Assembly: GCA_003971905.1 (NCBI GenBank)
Contig: RSEE01000013.1
Coordinates: 434,001-498,000 of the forward strand
DNA length: 64,000 bases
From: Moniliella sp. 'wahieum'
Taxonomy: Eukaryota; Basidiomycota; Moniliellomycetes; Moniliellales; Moniliellaceae
Direction: 5' to 3'
Shown here: one piece after another, positions 37,209 through 49,540 of the stretch
How positions within the stretch are numbered: position 1 is the first letter of the stretch
How the letters are laid out: every line of letters begins with the position of its first letter
Translations under genes and position numbers: made by a program
Notes under the pieces: generated by a model
What the model was told of the DNA's origin: nothing
The model's database searches: none
The model's input: only the letters and a program-made list of their open reading frames with translations

Positions 37209-38983
37209 TTAGACCTTGCGCTGCTTGGTACTGCGGCCCTCCAACTCGTCTTCTTCGTCCTCATCCACCACCGTCGTCGCACGGGCACGAGAGGAAGTGT
37301 GAGAGTGCCCGCTGCCGACTGTCGCCCCACTCGGCACGGGGCTCGATGCCGGCTCCTCGATCGCGACTGGCGTTTGGATGGGAAGGCCGGCTCCGAATCC
37401 CGTGGCACTCTTGGCCAGGCGGGAGGGTGGGCTGGTCCGAGACCGAAGCCGAGCGCTCAAACAAAAAGCCTCCGTCGTCCTTGGCCGCTTCGTCCACGGA
37501 CGATGGAGGAGGTTGGTCTGACACTGGTGCCGGGGGCTCAAACACAAGTTCTCTCTCGTACTTGGATGGGTCGTCGCCAGAACGTTCAAAGAGGAAGCTG
37601 GGGCCGCCCTTGCTTGGTACATTGTAGGTATTGTCACCCACCGTTCCATCATCCATACCACGACGCCCGGAAGAGGACCCGAGGCGGTAGTCTCGCCCTG
37701 GCCCGGCTGCAGTCGGGCCCGGAGGATTTCCTGCGCAAGCCAATTGAGCCCCGCTCTTCCTCATCATCCTCGTCGGACGTCGGAGTCTGAGCGGGTGCCA
37801 CGCCCGTGGAGGGGGAAGGCGAGTCGTGCCGCACAAAGTGGCGGGGAAGACGGGTGGGCACGGGAGCAGGCACAAAGGGCACTTGCTCAGGAGGGTCTCG
37901 GGCGAAAGAAGTTGCCACGTACCCGGCGCCTCCATCTCCAGATCCTCCTCTGGCTGGGCATCGTCCCCTCGTCCTCCGACGCCGACGTGCCAGCATAAGA
38001 AGGCGAGACAAACAGAGACCGATTGGCGTTCCGCGTCGCGGCTGCGCTCTGCAGCGGTGCATAGAACGCATCCCCACGAGGGAAGGAGAGGTACTTGAGC
38101 CCCGGAATCGCTTCCGCGTCCTGAGGAGCCGCAGATAGCAGCTCTGGTGCCGGGGGGGAGCATCCGCCTCCGCCTCAGCACGCTGCTGCAGGAAGGAGAG
38201 AGAAGACCCGGCCAGGCTTGGCGGTACGGAGCATCTTGCAGCTGGAGCTTGGGGCGCACAGGACGGTCGGATGGCACCTCGGCATACTCGTCGTAACCTT
38301 GTCCTGCCTGGTGCATTTCGTTCCACGGGATTGAGACGCTTGCTGCGCGTAGGAAGCAAACGCACGGTCCGGGTCGGCAAAAAGAAGCCCGCCCAGCCGG
38401 TTGGCCCAACGAGGGTACTTCAGCGTACTCGTCGTACCCACTGCGTGGCACCTGGGCCAAAGTCGGGTTGGCTTGGCCGGCTTGACGGTTCAAGAGCGGC
38501 TAGAGCAGCATCATATGTATTTGCCTCGTCCAAGTCGGTCTCGGGGGCGTAGGAGTCCGGGTGGAGCATGTAAGGGAATGTTGTCGTACACGGGCTCGGC
38601 CGGAAGCGCATTGAGCAAGAGCTCCCGCCGTCCCAGCGCATCGAGCACCGCCTCTTCCTGAGCCAGGGCAAAGACGAGCTGCGCCAGCTCCTTCTCCGAC
38701 TCCATCTCGGCCAAGGCTTGGGCCCGAGCCTCCTGCTCGGCCTGTTCACGGGCGTGTTCGATCGCGGCTTGGAAGACAGCCTCGACAATCGCCTGGCCTG
38801 GAGCTCGGCCTGGCGGCGTACTTCGGCTTCGGCACGTGCCTGTGCGGCCGCAACGAGGGCGAGGTGTTGGTCGACGAGGTAGAGCAGCGTGCGCGGGTCG
38901 TCGCACACCTCGGCCACCTCGGTGGGGGTTTGGGCGGGCGGCGCGTCGGCCCAGTCGTCGGCGATGAAGATTTGCAGGGACAT
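37209..38983 (-). CDS. Hypothetical protein with repeats and a coiled-coil N-terminus
   Basis: No family recognised. ATG 38983: MSLQIFIADDWADAPPAQTPTEVAEV, then a long Ala/Gln/Arg/Glu helix likely to form a coiled coil (LALVAAAQARAEAEVRRQAELQAR and, in a shifted frame, IEHAREQAEQEARAQALAEMESEKELAQLVFALAQEEAVL). The middle has repeated GYDEYAEVP units (near 38430 and 38300). The C-terminal third has repeated GGFLFERS / FEPPAPVSDQP blocks (near 37600-37440). It ends STKQRKV, TAA at 37211-37209. Frame changes are frequent, so the exact protein is unresolved. Divergent from the SH3 gene, 582 bp between starts. Coding status is supported by internal repeats and composition. Confidence 0.55.
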
Positions 38984-39565
38984 GAGGAGGGGCAGTGGGG
39001 CGGTGGAGGGAGGCGGGGCGGTGGGCGAGAGGAAATGCGAAGGAAATGCGAGAGAAGTGCAAGAGCGGGAGGAATGCGAACGGAAATGAGCGAAAAGGTG
39101 CGAGTGGGGACCCGTGTAAGACCACTTGTGTGCTGGGCCTGCGTGGCCTCAGCGCCTCAGCGCCCTCGGCCTCAGCGCAGTCCGTGGGACATCACTAGGC
39201 CCGTCTCACTGGTCACGCGTCGCGTCACTGCCCGCGCCAGCCCGCTCACATGCGCTCACACCGCGACGGAGGCGCGGGCGTTCGGGTTTCGCTTCCGCCT
39301 CGGCTGCAGGCCACTGCATGACGTAGCTCAGCCCAGCACCAGCCCATGCAACCCTACCACCTGCGCACGTAAGCAGGCGTTGACCTGCACGTCCGTGTGC
39401 GTGGGCATCCATCGTCCCGCTCAGCGGGCGCTCAGAGCTCAGATCTCAATCTCCGCTCCCAGCGCGCCCCAGCACCAGCTGCTTCTGCGCCGAGTGGCGC
39501 TGCTGCACCACCGACAGCACCACTCGACACGACACGAGCCACCCTCTGCCACCCCTCTGCCCGCG

Positions 39566-40615
39566 ATGGCCAACCCCTCCAACGCCTACATCATCGCCAA
39601 CATCCTCCAGGACGCCCAGGAGCTGCGCGACCGCCGCGCCCTGACCCAGTCCGCCTATACCGCCATCACCACCCCGCTCAAGTCCCACCAAGCCCTTGCT
39701 GACCCCTACCTCTCCACCCCGGGCGGACACGCTCCCCCGCTCGGTGCCTCCCCCGCCCCTGCCACCGCCACCGTTGCAAGTGCCGGTGCCAGTCCTTATG
39801 CCCAAGCCGCCCCTCCTGCCACTTTCTCCGCCCCCCCCACCGCCGCAGCTAGCCCGCCGGCCGATCCCGCTGCCGACCAAGACGCTCGGCCCTCGGTGGC
39901 CGCGCTAACTGCCCGCCTGGCTGGGCATACGTCCCCCCACCCCGGCGCCGCTGTTGGCGGCGCACGGAGCGCGAGTGGCCTGCCCAAACGCGCTCCGCCC
40001 CCTGCGCCAGCCAAGAGTCCTGCCGGGCCCAGCGAGAGCGAGAAGGGAGAGCGAGCACGGGCGCTGTGGGACTACAAGCCGACGGCTGACGACGAGCTGG
40101 GCTTTGGCAAAGGAGATGTGATCTTGGTGGTGGAGCGGACGACGGAAGATTGGTGGAAAGGGCATCGGGTAGGTGCAGTGGGCCAAGAGGCGGGACCGGT
40201 TGTTCCCAGCCAACTATGTAGAGATGATCCAGGCCCCCCTCCTGCCAAGGAAAAAGACCGCCGCCGGCCTATGGCGCAGCAACGGGCTCCAGTGCGTACG
40301 GCGCACAGAATGGTCCTGCCTCCACCTATGGTGCTCCTCCGCCCACGGGAGTAGGCTATGGAGGCTACCAGCCCTATGGCGCCCCCCCAGCCGGGGGAGG
40401 GTATGGTGCGCCGGCGCCGGCTCGTCCGGTGCCTGCCTTTCAAAGCGCGTACGGCAGCCGGGCTCGACCCTGCTCCCAATGCCCCGACTCCCGACGAGGC
40501 TCGCAACGCACGCAAGGAGAAGGTATCCAAAGCGTTGAACTCCAACGTGGGCCGTGCCGCCGTTGGTGGCGCGGCGTTTGGAGCAGCGGCGGGCATCGTG
40601 GGCAGTATTTTCTAA
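39566..40615 (+). CDS. SH3-domain protein, LSB1/LSB2(PIN3)-like
   Basis: Likely cortical-actin or endocytic adaptor. ATG 39566 gives MANPSNAYIIANILQDAQELRDRRALTQSAYTAITTPL, a helical N-terminus like Las17-binding Lsb1/Lsb2 proteins. A long Ala/Pro linker leads to one SH3 domain: RARALWDYKPTADDELGFGKGDVILVVERTTEDWWKG, then after a frame change near 40165 LFPANYVEMIQ. The ALYDY-, WW- and PxNYV-type SH3 landmarks are all present. A Gly/Tyr/Pro-rich segment (GYGGYQPYGAPPAGGGYG) follows in another frame. The C-terminus is DEARNARKEKVSKALNSNVGRAAVGGAAFGAAAGIVGSIF, TAA at 40613. The Gly-rich hydrophobic end resembles glycine-zipper tails. Confidence 0.8.
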
Positions 40616-41391
40616 TGCGCCCACCCAAGATCAGTTTCGATGGACTCTCTTGTTTGGCCTGGCTTAGGCCAGCGGGTGCGCGGGCTTGCTTCTTCTGTAT
40701 ACATCCTTTCCATCGTTGGGACGCAGGACACCTTGTGCGTTCAATGGACTTTGTGCATCTTTATTGCCAGAATTCCGGATGGTTTCATCCGGGGGAGCGA
40801 GCTGGCCTGGGGGGGAGGGGGGTTGCAGACGGAGGGACCTAACTGGTGTATTAGTTTGACTTCTTAGCTGATGATCTCGAGAGTTCGAGATCTCGGAGTA
40901 AACGGGAGCTCTCCGCGTCGATGGTGGTGGAATGCCAAATCACGAGGTGGAGCGGAGAGCGGAGACCGGAGACGGTGACGGGAGAAGGGAGTAGATGGTG
41001 ACCAAAAGGAACTTGCTGGAGAACCGGGATAAGCGGGGGGGAGGTCCATACACGTGTGTATGAGAATGTGTATCGTATCACCCATGCAGGGCGAAAAAAA
41101 AGCGAGGCAAATGAATAGGGAGGGGGGACGCCGGGGATTTTTCACGAGTCATACCGACCTACCTAGCCGAATACGGGTAGGAGAAGAAAAAGAGCATGTC
41201 GGACAGGTGGTAGGGGGAGTCGGAATAGGTTAAAGTGGAGCCCGACGGGGTTCGATGGGGTGAAGAGGCGGGCCCATAGGGGCGGCTGCAGTCCGCGGGG
41301 ATAAAGCGCCGGGAGCGGGAAAGGGACGGGCAAAGTCGCTGTCCCCAGGGGGAGGAGGGGCGCAGGGGAAGGGAGAGAGCTTGTGAGGCCA
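40616..41391. other. Convergent intergenic region
   Basis: No gene or array recognised between the SH3 gene and the Zn2Cys6 gene. G-rich tracts near 40808-40822 and 41033-41046. Confidence 0.5.
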
Positions 41392-42961
41392 TCACGCAGG
41401 TGACCGCCAGTACTTGGCAACCCCCCCCTGGGGGAGGAAGAGCAATGTGGAGGGGCTCGTAGGGGAGCGCAGTGCTGGCGTAAGTGCCAAGGGCGAGACA
41501 GGGGTTACCAGTCCCCCGGCGATTCCTCCGTGCGCATGGCCTGGACCCGAAGGAGCGAGGTGTTGAGAGGAATGAGAAGAATTTGGACCAGGTTGGTTGC
41601 GACCAATAAGGGGCGTCATGCTGTGGGTTTGGTTGGAGGGTTGGCCCAGGGGAGGGTAGGGGTCGGATGACAGTTTGTGTTCAAAGAGAGATACAGAGAA
41701 GGAAGTATTGCGGCTGGGGAGCATGGTTGAACCTGAGGACAAGGTCGAAGGTCCCGAAGATCCACGCGACGGTGCGTCGGATTCGGAGGGTTGCACCTCG
41801 TACATGCCACTCATAGGGACCCGTTCGAAATTGGGGTGGGACGAAGCCAATCGACCTGTTTCCTCGGCTCCCACTGGCGTAGGGAACCATAGACTCTGGT
41901 TAGGGGAAAGGGAGGGGGTATTGGAACTGTACCCTTGTGCCATCCATGATGCTTGGGAAGGATTGCCCTCTGTGGGAAAGGACCACCGCTGCTGGTCCAG
42001 AGACCAAGGATCTTGCCGGCCTTCCTGCAACTCCCGCCCATTGCCCGGTCCAGTACGGTGGGAAGCCAGCCGCAGCGGAGGGAATGGGAAAGGATCGTAG
42101 GCGCCTCCTGCTGCCTCCCTAGTCAGCTCTGAGGAAGAGGGAGAGGGACCCTCCCTCTCAATTCGAGAGGGTGAAACGTGTTGGAAGGGAGGGGCGCAGG
42201 GTAAGGGCAAGGGTCCATTTGTGGTGTCGGTACGTGGTGGTTGGGCTGAGCGGGGGAAAAGGGGATAGGAGGACCGAGATTGCTGCTGATGGTCAACGGA
42301 GCTCTGAGCTCGGCGTGTGCGTTGACGGTGCTTGAGGGAAGGGATTTCCAATCCAGCTGCTTGGTAGGCGGCCCGTTCTTTACTGAATTTGTTAATGATG
42401 CATAGAGGCAAGAGATCAGTACATGAACGTGAGAGTAAAGGGCACAGAGAGATCAAAAGCACGCCTTGGAAGGGGGTCCCCGACGCATCAAAACGTCCGA
42501 TCTGGTGCACTTTCGTCCCAAGTGAGCGCATCGCCCGCAAATCGGCATTTTGCGGTCACATTTCGTTTTCCTTTTCAAAACGTAATCGGGTGAGCGATGC
42601 TCATGCTCATGGGCACAGAGAGAGAGAAGAAAGGGCGTGGAAGGAAAGGAAAGAGGAGGGGGGGGGGGGAAGGAGAGAGACGTACCTGCGTCGGCAACTG
42701 TCGCAAGCCGGGTTTCCCTCTACGAAGAGCCGCTGCGGCGGCGCAAATTCTCAAGCGCGAGCATGGTCTGTCAAGGCTGTCCCCTGGACGGGGCAAGCCA
42801 GAGGAGTGGTTGTCGGAAAGAGCTGGGTCGCCCTCCGTAACTTCCTTGGTGCCATTCGGGGGCTCCTGTACTCGGATGAGGAGCGAGGGCACAGGATGAG
42901 TGGATGGAGACGTCCAATAGGGCGGATAGGCAGACTGGCCCGGCGGACGAGGGGGCGGCAT
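41392..42961 (-). CDS. Zn(II)2Cys6 binuclear-cluster transcription factor
   Basis: Fungus-specific DNA-binding regulator, target unknown. ATG 42961: MPPPRPPGQSAYPPYW. The zinc cluster is split by introns and one frame change. Exon 1 ends ACDSCRRR (42686). A 115-nt intron (42685-42571) follows. Exon 2 (42570-42463) supplies KTKCDRKMPICGRCAHLGRKCT, completing CX2CX6CX6CX2CX6C. A second intron (42462-42383, weak GTGCTT donor) joins GPPSKA to KERAAYQAAGLEIPSLKHRQRTRR. The remaining ~320 residues are an intact Ser/Pro/Gly-rich, probably disordered region ending VAKYWRSPA. No fungal-specific TF middle-homology domain is seen, so it is short for the family. The exon 1 frame needs a one-base correction near 42700. 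Confidence 0.82.
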
Positions 42962-43662
42962 GAGTCGGGACCCTATAAGTTAGCAGGCGGGAGTGGGCGG
43001 GGGAGGATGGAAGAAGGGCGAACGGATCTGTCTGTGGGGGAATGCGCACAGTCCACAGAAACGAAAGCCGTCCAAGAGAAAGATGTGGGGTGCACTCCGG
43101 TAGCCGTGTGTGCTGGACGCTGTGGCCCTGGGGATGGGGAGGGAGGATGGGGATAAAGGAAAGAAGGAATGAACAGAATGCCGGAGCCTTTTCCCTGTAG
43201 TGGAAAGGGCAAAGTGGGAGCAAAGAATGCCGAAGGAGCAACGCAAGGTTTTGAGAGAGAGTGGTTCCAACTGTTGTACGTGAGGCGCGCTGGTGGCAAA
43301 TAAGAGAGACCCCCCAGACTGACTAGGTTGCCACCGCGGGGGGGAAATTTATCCCCCTGTGGAACACCACGTCACATCCCAGTTTGCGCATGCTCGTCCT
43401 CTATCCTTTACCGTCATGCCGGGGACGCGCAGCAGGCACACGGTTGCAATGACGCTGCGAAGATGCATCTGCATGATGCGTGAGGCGTGAGGGGCGTCAG
43501 GCCTGTGGCCAGCCCGAGGGTACTGCCTGCTACTGCATGGTGTGGCATGGTGTGGGAAGCTCTCAGCGGCATGTTTGGGACGAACGGATAAGGAGGAAAG
43601 ACTCAACTCAGTATACTCGCTACTTTCCGTATATACTCAGTACGCAACGTCTCAACGTCCCA

Positions 43663-43683
43663 CGTCCAACGTTCAACGTTCAG
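43663..43683. repeat. AACGTTC heptad repeat
   Basis: Two perfect and one degenerate unit in 7-nt register; no adjacent gene within 700 bp. Confidence 0.85.
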
Positions 43684-43950
43684 CTCACTCGGCACTACAC
43701 AGCTCTAAGGATAGCATAGTACATTGTGGTGCCCACAACCCCGGCACTATACTAGCCCCAAAGTGAGGAACGCACCGGGACGAGGGGGCTCCAGTCACGA
43801 TATAGCCACAGTGTACTGAGAGCAAGCCCTCGGCTTGGGTAGACATATCACATGGCGTTTTATTGTTCCTTTCGGAAGAGGTGCCGCGCAGTGGGACCTT
43901 GTGCGGGGCTGCAATGCCGCGCTGCTGCCGCTTGGGCCAGGATGTGTCAA

Positions 43951-43980
43951 GCGCACCAGCTTAGCGCTAAGCTGGTGCGC
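43951..43980. repeat. Perfect 30-bp palindrome
   Basis: Two 15-bp arms (first arm GCGCACCAGCTTAGC) with no spacer, the centre being GCGC. Every base pairs with its mate. No gene lies within about 1 kb. Confidence 0.95.
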
Positions 43981-44831
43981 CAGGAGGCAGACAGGTGGCA
44001 ACACGGAATCGAGAAGGAGCGAGTGGGAAGGCGGGCGAGCGTTCAGTCTCTGGACACACCGAGCGCCAAGAGCAACCCGGCCACTTGTCGAGCACCAGCT
44101 GGGTGTGCAACGCGTATGGCCGACGAGACGCTGCGCCCACGGGCGTCGCCGGGTGATAGCAACGGGGCCAGAGGAGGGGACAAGTGACTCCTCGAGTGGC
44201 TAGTGCTAGTGACCAGTGAATAGTGAAGCTTGGAGCTGGTGGCTAGTTGCCGGAACGAACAACTAGCATACCGTTTGCATTGCATTGCGTTGGGGTGCGG
44301 TGCTGCGCTGCCAGGTACCGCACAATATTGCATTTGGGTTGCCCGCAGCAGGCGGCAGGCGGCGCACCCATCATGCATCATGCACCAACGTTTCTCGGTT
44401 CAATTGTGCACAGTCCTTTTACAAGACTGCCTGGCCAGGCAAAGCCAGGCAGGAGGGGGCAGTGGCCCGTGGGCGAGACAGCAGAGCAAGTAATGCCATT
44501 CGATCGTCGGGCCCATCGCGGGGTGGGGGTGGCAGAGCGCACCAGAGGGGGCAGCAGGCGGCAGCCGTGGCCAGGAGGGCCATGTGCATACACGGGCCAT
44601 CCGTGGTACCTGGCTGGAGCATTTCCAGCGCCCAGCCCCGCTCAGCCGCTGATGTGCTCAGCCACTCATGTACATACACCATGCATTATCCATCAGTACT
44701 CAGTGCATCAGGTCGTCCCGCGTCACTGATCCCGCGATCATCGATCATCGGACTGCGGAACACACATGGCCGCCCTAGTGCTCCATCCGACGAACGATTG
44801 GGGCTCGGCGCTCGATGCGCTCGATGAGCTC

Positions 44832-44915
44832 GATGGGCGATGGGCGCTGGGCCATGGGCCATGGGCCATGGGCGATGATCGATGGACGATGGGCTATGGG
44901 CGATGGTCGATGAGA
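44832..44915. repeat. Degenerate heptanucleotide array, 12 units in register
   Basis: Consensus SATGGGC. In all twelve units position 3 is T and position 4 is G. Position 7 is C in eleven. Positions 1, 2, 5 and 6 vary. The first upstream words (44800-44831) have 9-nt spacing, then the 7-nt register locks in. Confidence 0.9.
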
Positions 44916-45171
44916 TCACTGAGCAGTGGGTTAATGGATGTGGCTGCTGGGTGCTGGGGGCGTGTTGGCCATGAAGCCGGCCAGCAAAGGCAGTCGTTGC
45001 CGACACCATCCGTGAGCGATATCAACGTTACGCGTTACGTTAGAAAGGCAGGGTGTACATACGCCCATGGCCGAAGAATGCGCATGTGGCATGTGCATGG
45101 GAGCTGGCGCGAGGAGGCCTGAGGGCATCAATCATTGATATTCGCTTCCGATCACGGCTCACCGATCACTA

Positions 45172-45269
45172 ATCATTAATCATTAATCATTAATCATACA
45201 TCACATCATGCATCATGCAATCATGTGTGCCACGCATCACGCATCATGTATCATGCATCACTAGTCACT
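45172..45269. repeat. Drifting heptanucleotide array, 14 units
   Basis: Starts with three ATCATTA units, then drifts through ATCATAC, ATCACAT and CATGCAT to CATCATG-type units while keeping the 7-nt spacing over 98 bp. Confidence 0.8.
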
Positions 45270-47436
45270 GGGCGCACCATCCCCGAATCCATCATCGAAA
45301 TCTACATGTCGGGTGTCGAAAATTGAAATCCATGCCGAAGACACGGTTCCTGCCAACACCGATTCCACACTGGTGTACAAGCCATGTGTGGGATGTGCCA
45401 CTCGCCGACCCTTCGGATTGCCCGGCTCCGTCGTAGGCCGTATATCATTACGTGAGTCACACGTCACACGTCACACGTCATTAGTTACTAGTTACTAAAT
45501 ATTAATTACTAGTTGCTAGATCACTAGCCCCACGCACTCAAAGACTTTGTCACATGCGAATATGTACACTTGCTCCCGCACGCCGCACGGTGCACGACTC
45601 TCCTAAATTCAAAGCGCTAAAACCGCTGAGCCTCAGATCTCTGATCTCAGAGCCATGGCTGAGCGCACTGAGCGCTCGCTGAGGGCGCTAAGCCGAAGAT
45701 TCTGTGTGATCGATGATCTTTGAAATTTGAAGTTTAAAGTCGAAGCGACATGTCGAAAAGTAATGTTTAAATTTTAATCCCCGTCCATGTCACTATCCGC
45801 AGCCACCAGTCGCTACGTATCCTCTCCTTTTTCGCAGAAAGCACGCCGAGTCGGGCTTAAGACCATGGGGCTTTTGGATTGTGTTCGGAGTAGCAGCCTG
45901 AGGCCTCAGCCTGAGGCCTGATGCGTATGAGTGCGTGCGCGCTCAGCTTGAGTAGCGCTAAGCTTAGCCTGAGCGTGTGACAGTGACATGTCAGTGACCT
46001 GTGACATGCGGGGTCTGAGATTTGAGGGCCTAAGGACTAAGGAGATAGCAGGAAGCAAGTGGGGCGAGTGTTCGCTTTAAGGTACCGGTACCCTCGCCTT
46101 TTTCGACTTGGAATTACTCCTGTACACTCTTTGTTCTTCAGCCTGCGTCGTACCTTCATTCATACTGTCGGATGAGGTCGATGAGGCTAACATTTCTGGC
46201 TGGAATCGCCAGAGTCGCCGGCACCCCCCTCAATCAGATATCGTGCTTTACTAAGCGCTAATGCCGGCCATGGGCCTGGTTACTAGTTACTAGCCGGTTA
46301 CTTGGCCAGTCCGGAACGAAAGTGATTCTAGCTGCCGTGCGGCGTCGAGTACCACACTGAGAACCAAAGAGGACTCGTACTCAATATTCAAAGTTCAACT
46401 TGCAAAACAAGTACCCTGTTGCATCTTGTTGTGTGGCCAAAAAGAAAACCTGTGACTCTTGTGGCTTGGGGAAAGGGTTTGATTTGGAACTTCGTTCTTA
46501 CTATATCTACTTGTACAGATGCATGCTGCGCGCTACGCATGATCGGTGATCGGAACCTAATAACGATGATCGATGATCGATATCCTCAGGTACTTAGTAC
46601 TTACTTATTCGCGAGGGAGCGTGTGACATGTGACATGACATGTGACAATAGTTATTGTTACTTGTGACGCGTGACACAACGATTGACATGACAAGCCCGC
46701 ATCGCCCTGCCTCAGCATCCACGCCAAGTAAGAGTGCTCTCAGTTCTTAGTTGCTCAGCCCTGAGTATCTCAGTGCTAAAGCTGGCTGAGCCTCAGCGGC
46801 TCAACGGCAGCACGCACTCTTGGCCGGCTCCGCTCTCAACTCCGCCATCGGACATCATCGATCAGCGATCAGGTGCAGAACCAGGCCGATTGTATTCCTG
46901 ACAGAGTATCGAGTACTGAGTTACTGAGTTCTGATTAATGAACTGATTTCTGACCTCTTCTGGGATGTGGGATCTGGGCTCAGCGACAGCACGCGCTCGG
47001 CGCTCAGCCTGAGCGCTCACTGGCATCATGTCTCGCACCAGATGTTCAGCCACTGTAGAAGATAACTGCGTCAACGTGTCAACTTCAGTGCCGTATTACT
47101 TCTTCTTCTAGCGGGCTGGCTTTCCGGAGAGCTAAAGGCGGTGAGGCTGGTGACGCGGGTGATGCGTGACGGTACCAGGGAGGCCGCCTGAGGCCTCAGC
47201 CTGAGGCTTCAACCTTCAACTTGAAGCATGAGAGATGCAGGTGTAATATGCAACAGAATGGAATCAATGCGCCGAGATCAACACAATGCACCGGTGTGCG
47301 CGCCACCCGTGAAGTGTGATACGTGTGGCATATGTCATGCATCATGCATCATGTGAAATGGCGCAGCCATCAGTGCGTCAGTGCATGAGCGCTCAGCCCA
47401 ACATTCTTTACCTTTTGCGTATAGCACTCCGCCGTG

Positions 47437-47460
47437 GCGCGTGACGCGTGACGCGTGAAC
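47437..47460. repeat. GCGTGAC heptad repeat, three units
   Basis: Two perfect units plus one ending GAA. Its core ACGCGT is again a palindromic hexamer. Confidence 0.85.
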
Positions 47461-47868
47461 CGCACGTTTCCGGCTCAAACACCGGGGGCCGCAGGGTTCT
47501 TCGACCTCGTCAAGCGTGACGTCGCGGGTCATGCATTATATCGATTTCGATCATCGATCACCGATCACCAGTCATCATATGCTACCGGAGACTATCATTA
47601 TAGCACTTGGCACTTCGATGCATAAGGCCTAAGGGTACTTGGTAGGGGTTGACTCGTCGTTAACTACTAACTAGCTGTCAAAGTCTTGTGAAGCTGTAAA
47701 GCTTAAAATGCTAACCAATAACTAGAACAAGTACGCAGTAACTAGTAACTGCTGCTGGGAAAAAGTAACTCGCAAAACTATTGTAACTCGTACTCAACAG
47801 TTCTTCTGGCCCCGTCGCTGTTTCGCCGAAAGAGGGAATGTGGAGAGCTAGCACATGCTGCCCTCAGA

Positions 47869-47902
47869 TATTGAACGTCAACGTGTCAACGTTCAACGTT
47901 GC
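47869..47902. repeat. AACGT heptads, mixed orientation
   Basis: TTGAACG, TCAACGTG and TCAACGTTCAACGTT words over 34 bp within the gene-poor block. Confidence 0.8.
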
Positions 47903-49540
47903 CGCGTGACGCGCGACCGTACGGCGTATATTTTTACTCACGTTTTACCGCGTTGCTGTGGGTTAGCTGGTGGGTTACCGGTACCGGTTGGCGGGTCTGC
48001 TATCTTAGTCATATGTTACCGGTTCCAGCGTTATACGTGTTACAGGCTACCGCGGAGGGAGCATGTGTCCAGCGCTCACTGACACTTGTCTTTCACGGAG
48101 TGCTCTCCTACCTATCCGACTTCAAGCTCTTTTCACTATACGCTTCAAGCTTCAAGCTGGCTTTTCAAGCTTCAGTGAGGCTCAAGAGCGCGCCCACTGC
48201 TTCCCGCTTGAAGCTGAACCACGAAGCCTGAAGAACCGCCTGACCCTTGAACCTTGTTGGAACTCACAGCGCTCAGGGCTCATTATTCATTGAAGATATT
48301 GAAGCTTGAAGCTGAGAGCCCCAGCTGGAAGAAGTTCTTGTAGCTGGGGATACGGATGGACTTGAAGCTTAATTCATCATCATGTTGCATGTGAAGTCGG
48401 TAGGCGACCAGATATATGAGCGAGAATCCATATTCAACGTTACACTTCAATTCAGTACTTTATTCCCTCCTCAGGCGTAGGAGTTCCGTTGTTTTTGCTT
48501 CTGTTTTCCTTGTTCGGCATCCAAGCTCTGCCTAGCCCCTGGCGGCGACTCTTGGCTGCTGTTGATGCATGATGTACATCTGTACAGGCGTTGCTAGCTG
48601 GATTATATATAGTTGACCACACCACCACCAGATTGCATCTCCTTCGAGCTCGAGGGCCATCAAGACTTCAGGTCTCATCACATTCAACCTGTTGCCCTGG
48701 GACTGCTGTTAGTGGCACTTCCCTATAGTTATAGAGATTTGGTCGAATAGACTTTTGGCCTGCGCCGCACTCCCACATGGCGCCTCCACTTTGTTCCAAT
48801 TGTGATCAAAAGTGCCGCACGTGTGTATAGTAGGCACCGCTGGCGCATTCCTCTCTGTTCTTCCTTATCACCGCAACCTATTTTGCTCAACTCGTTACGC
48901 GTTACCGGTTACCCCATTCTCGCTCATCTGCTTCTAATTGCTCAGACCCCGACGTCTGCCTGCCGTAGTACGTCGCTACACAAAAACGTTCCACGACGTT
49001 AATCCCAAATGATCGATACGCGATCGATCTCGATGAGATCTCGATCATCGAGCGATCCGGATCGGCGTACATCCTTGAAGAACTTCAAGCTTAGCTCCAC
49101 GCCTGTGGCTTTGAAGCTCTGAGATCTGAAGCCTGAGTTACTGAGTACTGACTCAGTCTGAGTAGTCTGGGTACTGTGAATTAGTTGCTAGTTACAGCTC
49201 AGACTGAATATTGGGTACTGATGGTATTGAGCGCGTCACGCGCAACTCCATCACCTTTGGTCACCGGTCAGGGGTTCTTGACATCCACTTTCAATATTCA
49301 ACGGCCGCAGCGCGCGCGTGTGGGTTGGTCCAGGTTGGTCCGCTTTTTGCCAGACACGATGAATGATTAATGGGGCATGGTGCATGGTGCATGTGTATGG
49401 TGCACTCAGCCTGAGGCTGAGGTGGAGGGTGTGTGATTCTGAGGCGCGGGGCAGCAGGCTCTGAGACGACAATGTGCATGTCACATGTCACTGTCATATG
49501 TCACGGGCCCTGGGGCAGGGGGGTTTAAGCGCTAAGCCTT

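Larger units (their letters stand above)
42962..45120. other. Gene-poor region with repeats
   Basis: No gene supported. 42962-43300 is the pyrimidine-rich (minus strand) promoter side of the Zn2Cys6 gene. AACGTT heptads at 43663-43683, a perfect 30-bp palindrome at 43951-43980 and a GATGGGC array at 44832-44915 lie here. Confidence 0.5.

Noticed and set aside
44821-44920. Peptide repeat gene (Trp/Gly/Met periodic translation)
   Set aside because: The periodic translation is a by-product of the 7-nt DNA array (7 codons per 3 units) and the frame has no gene context.
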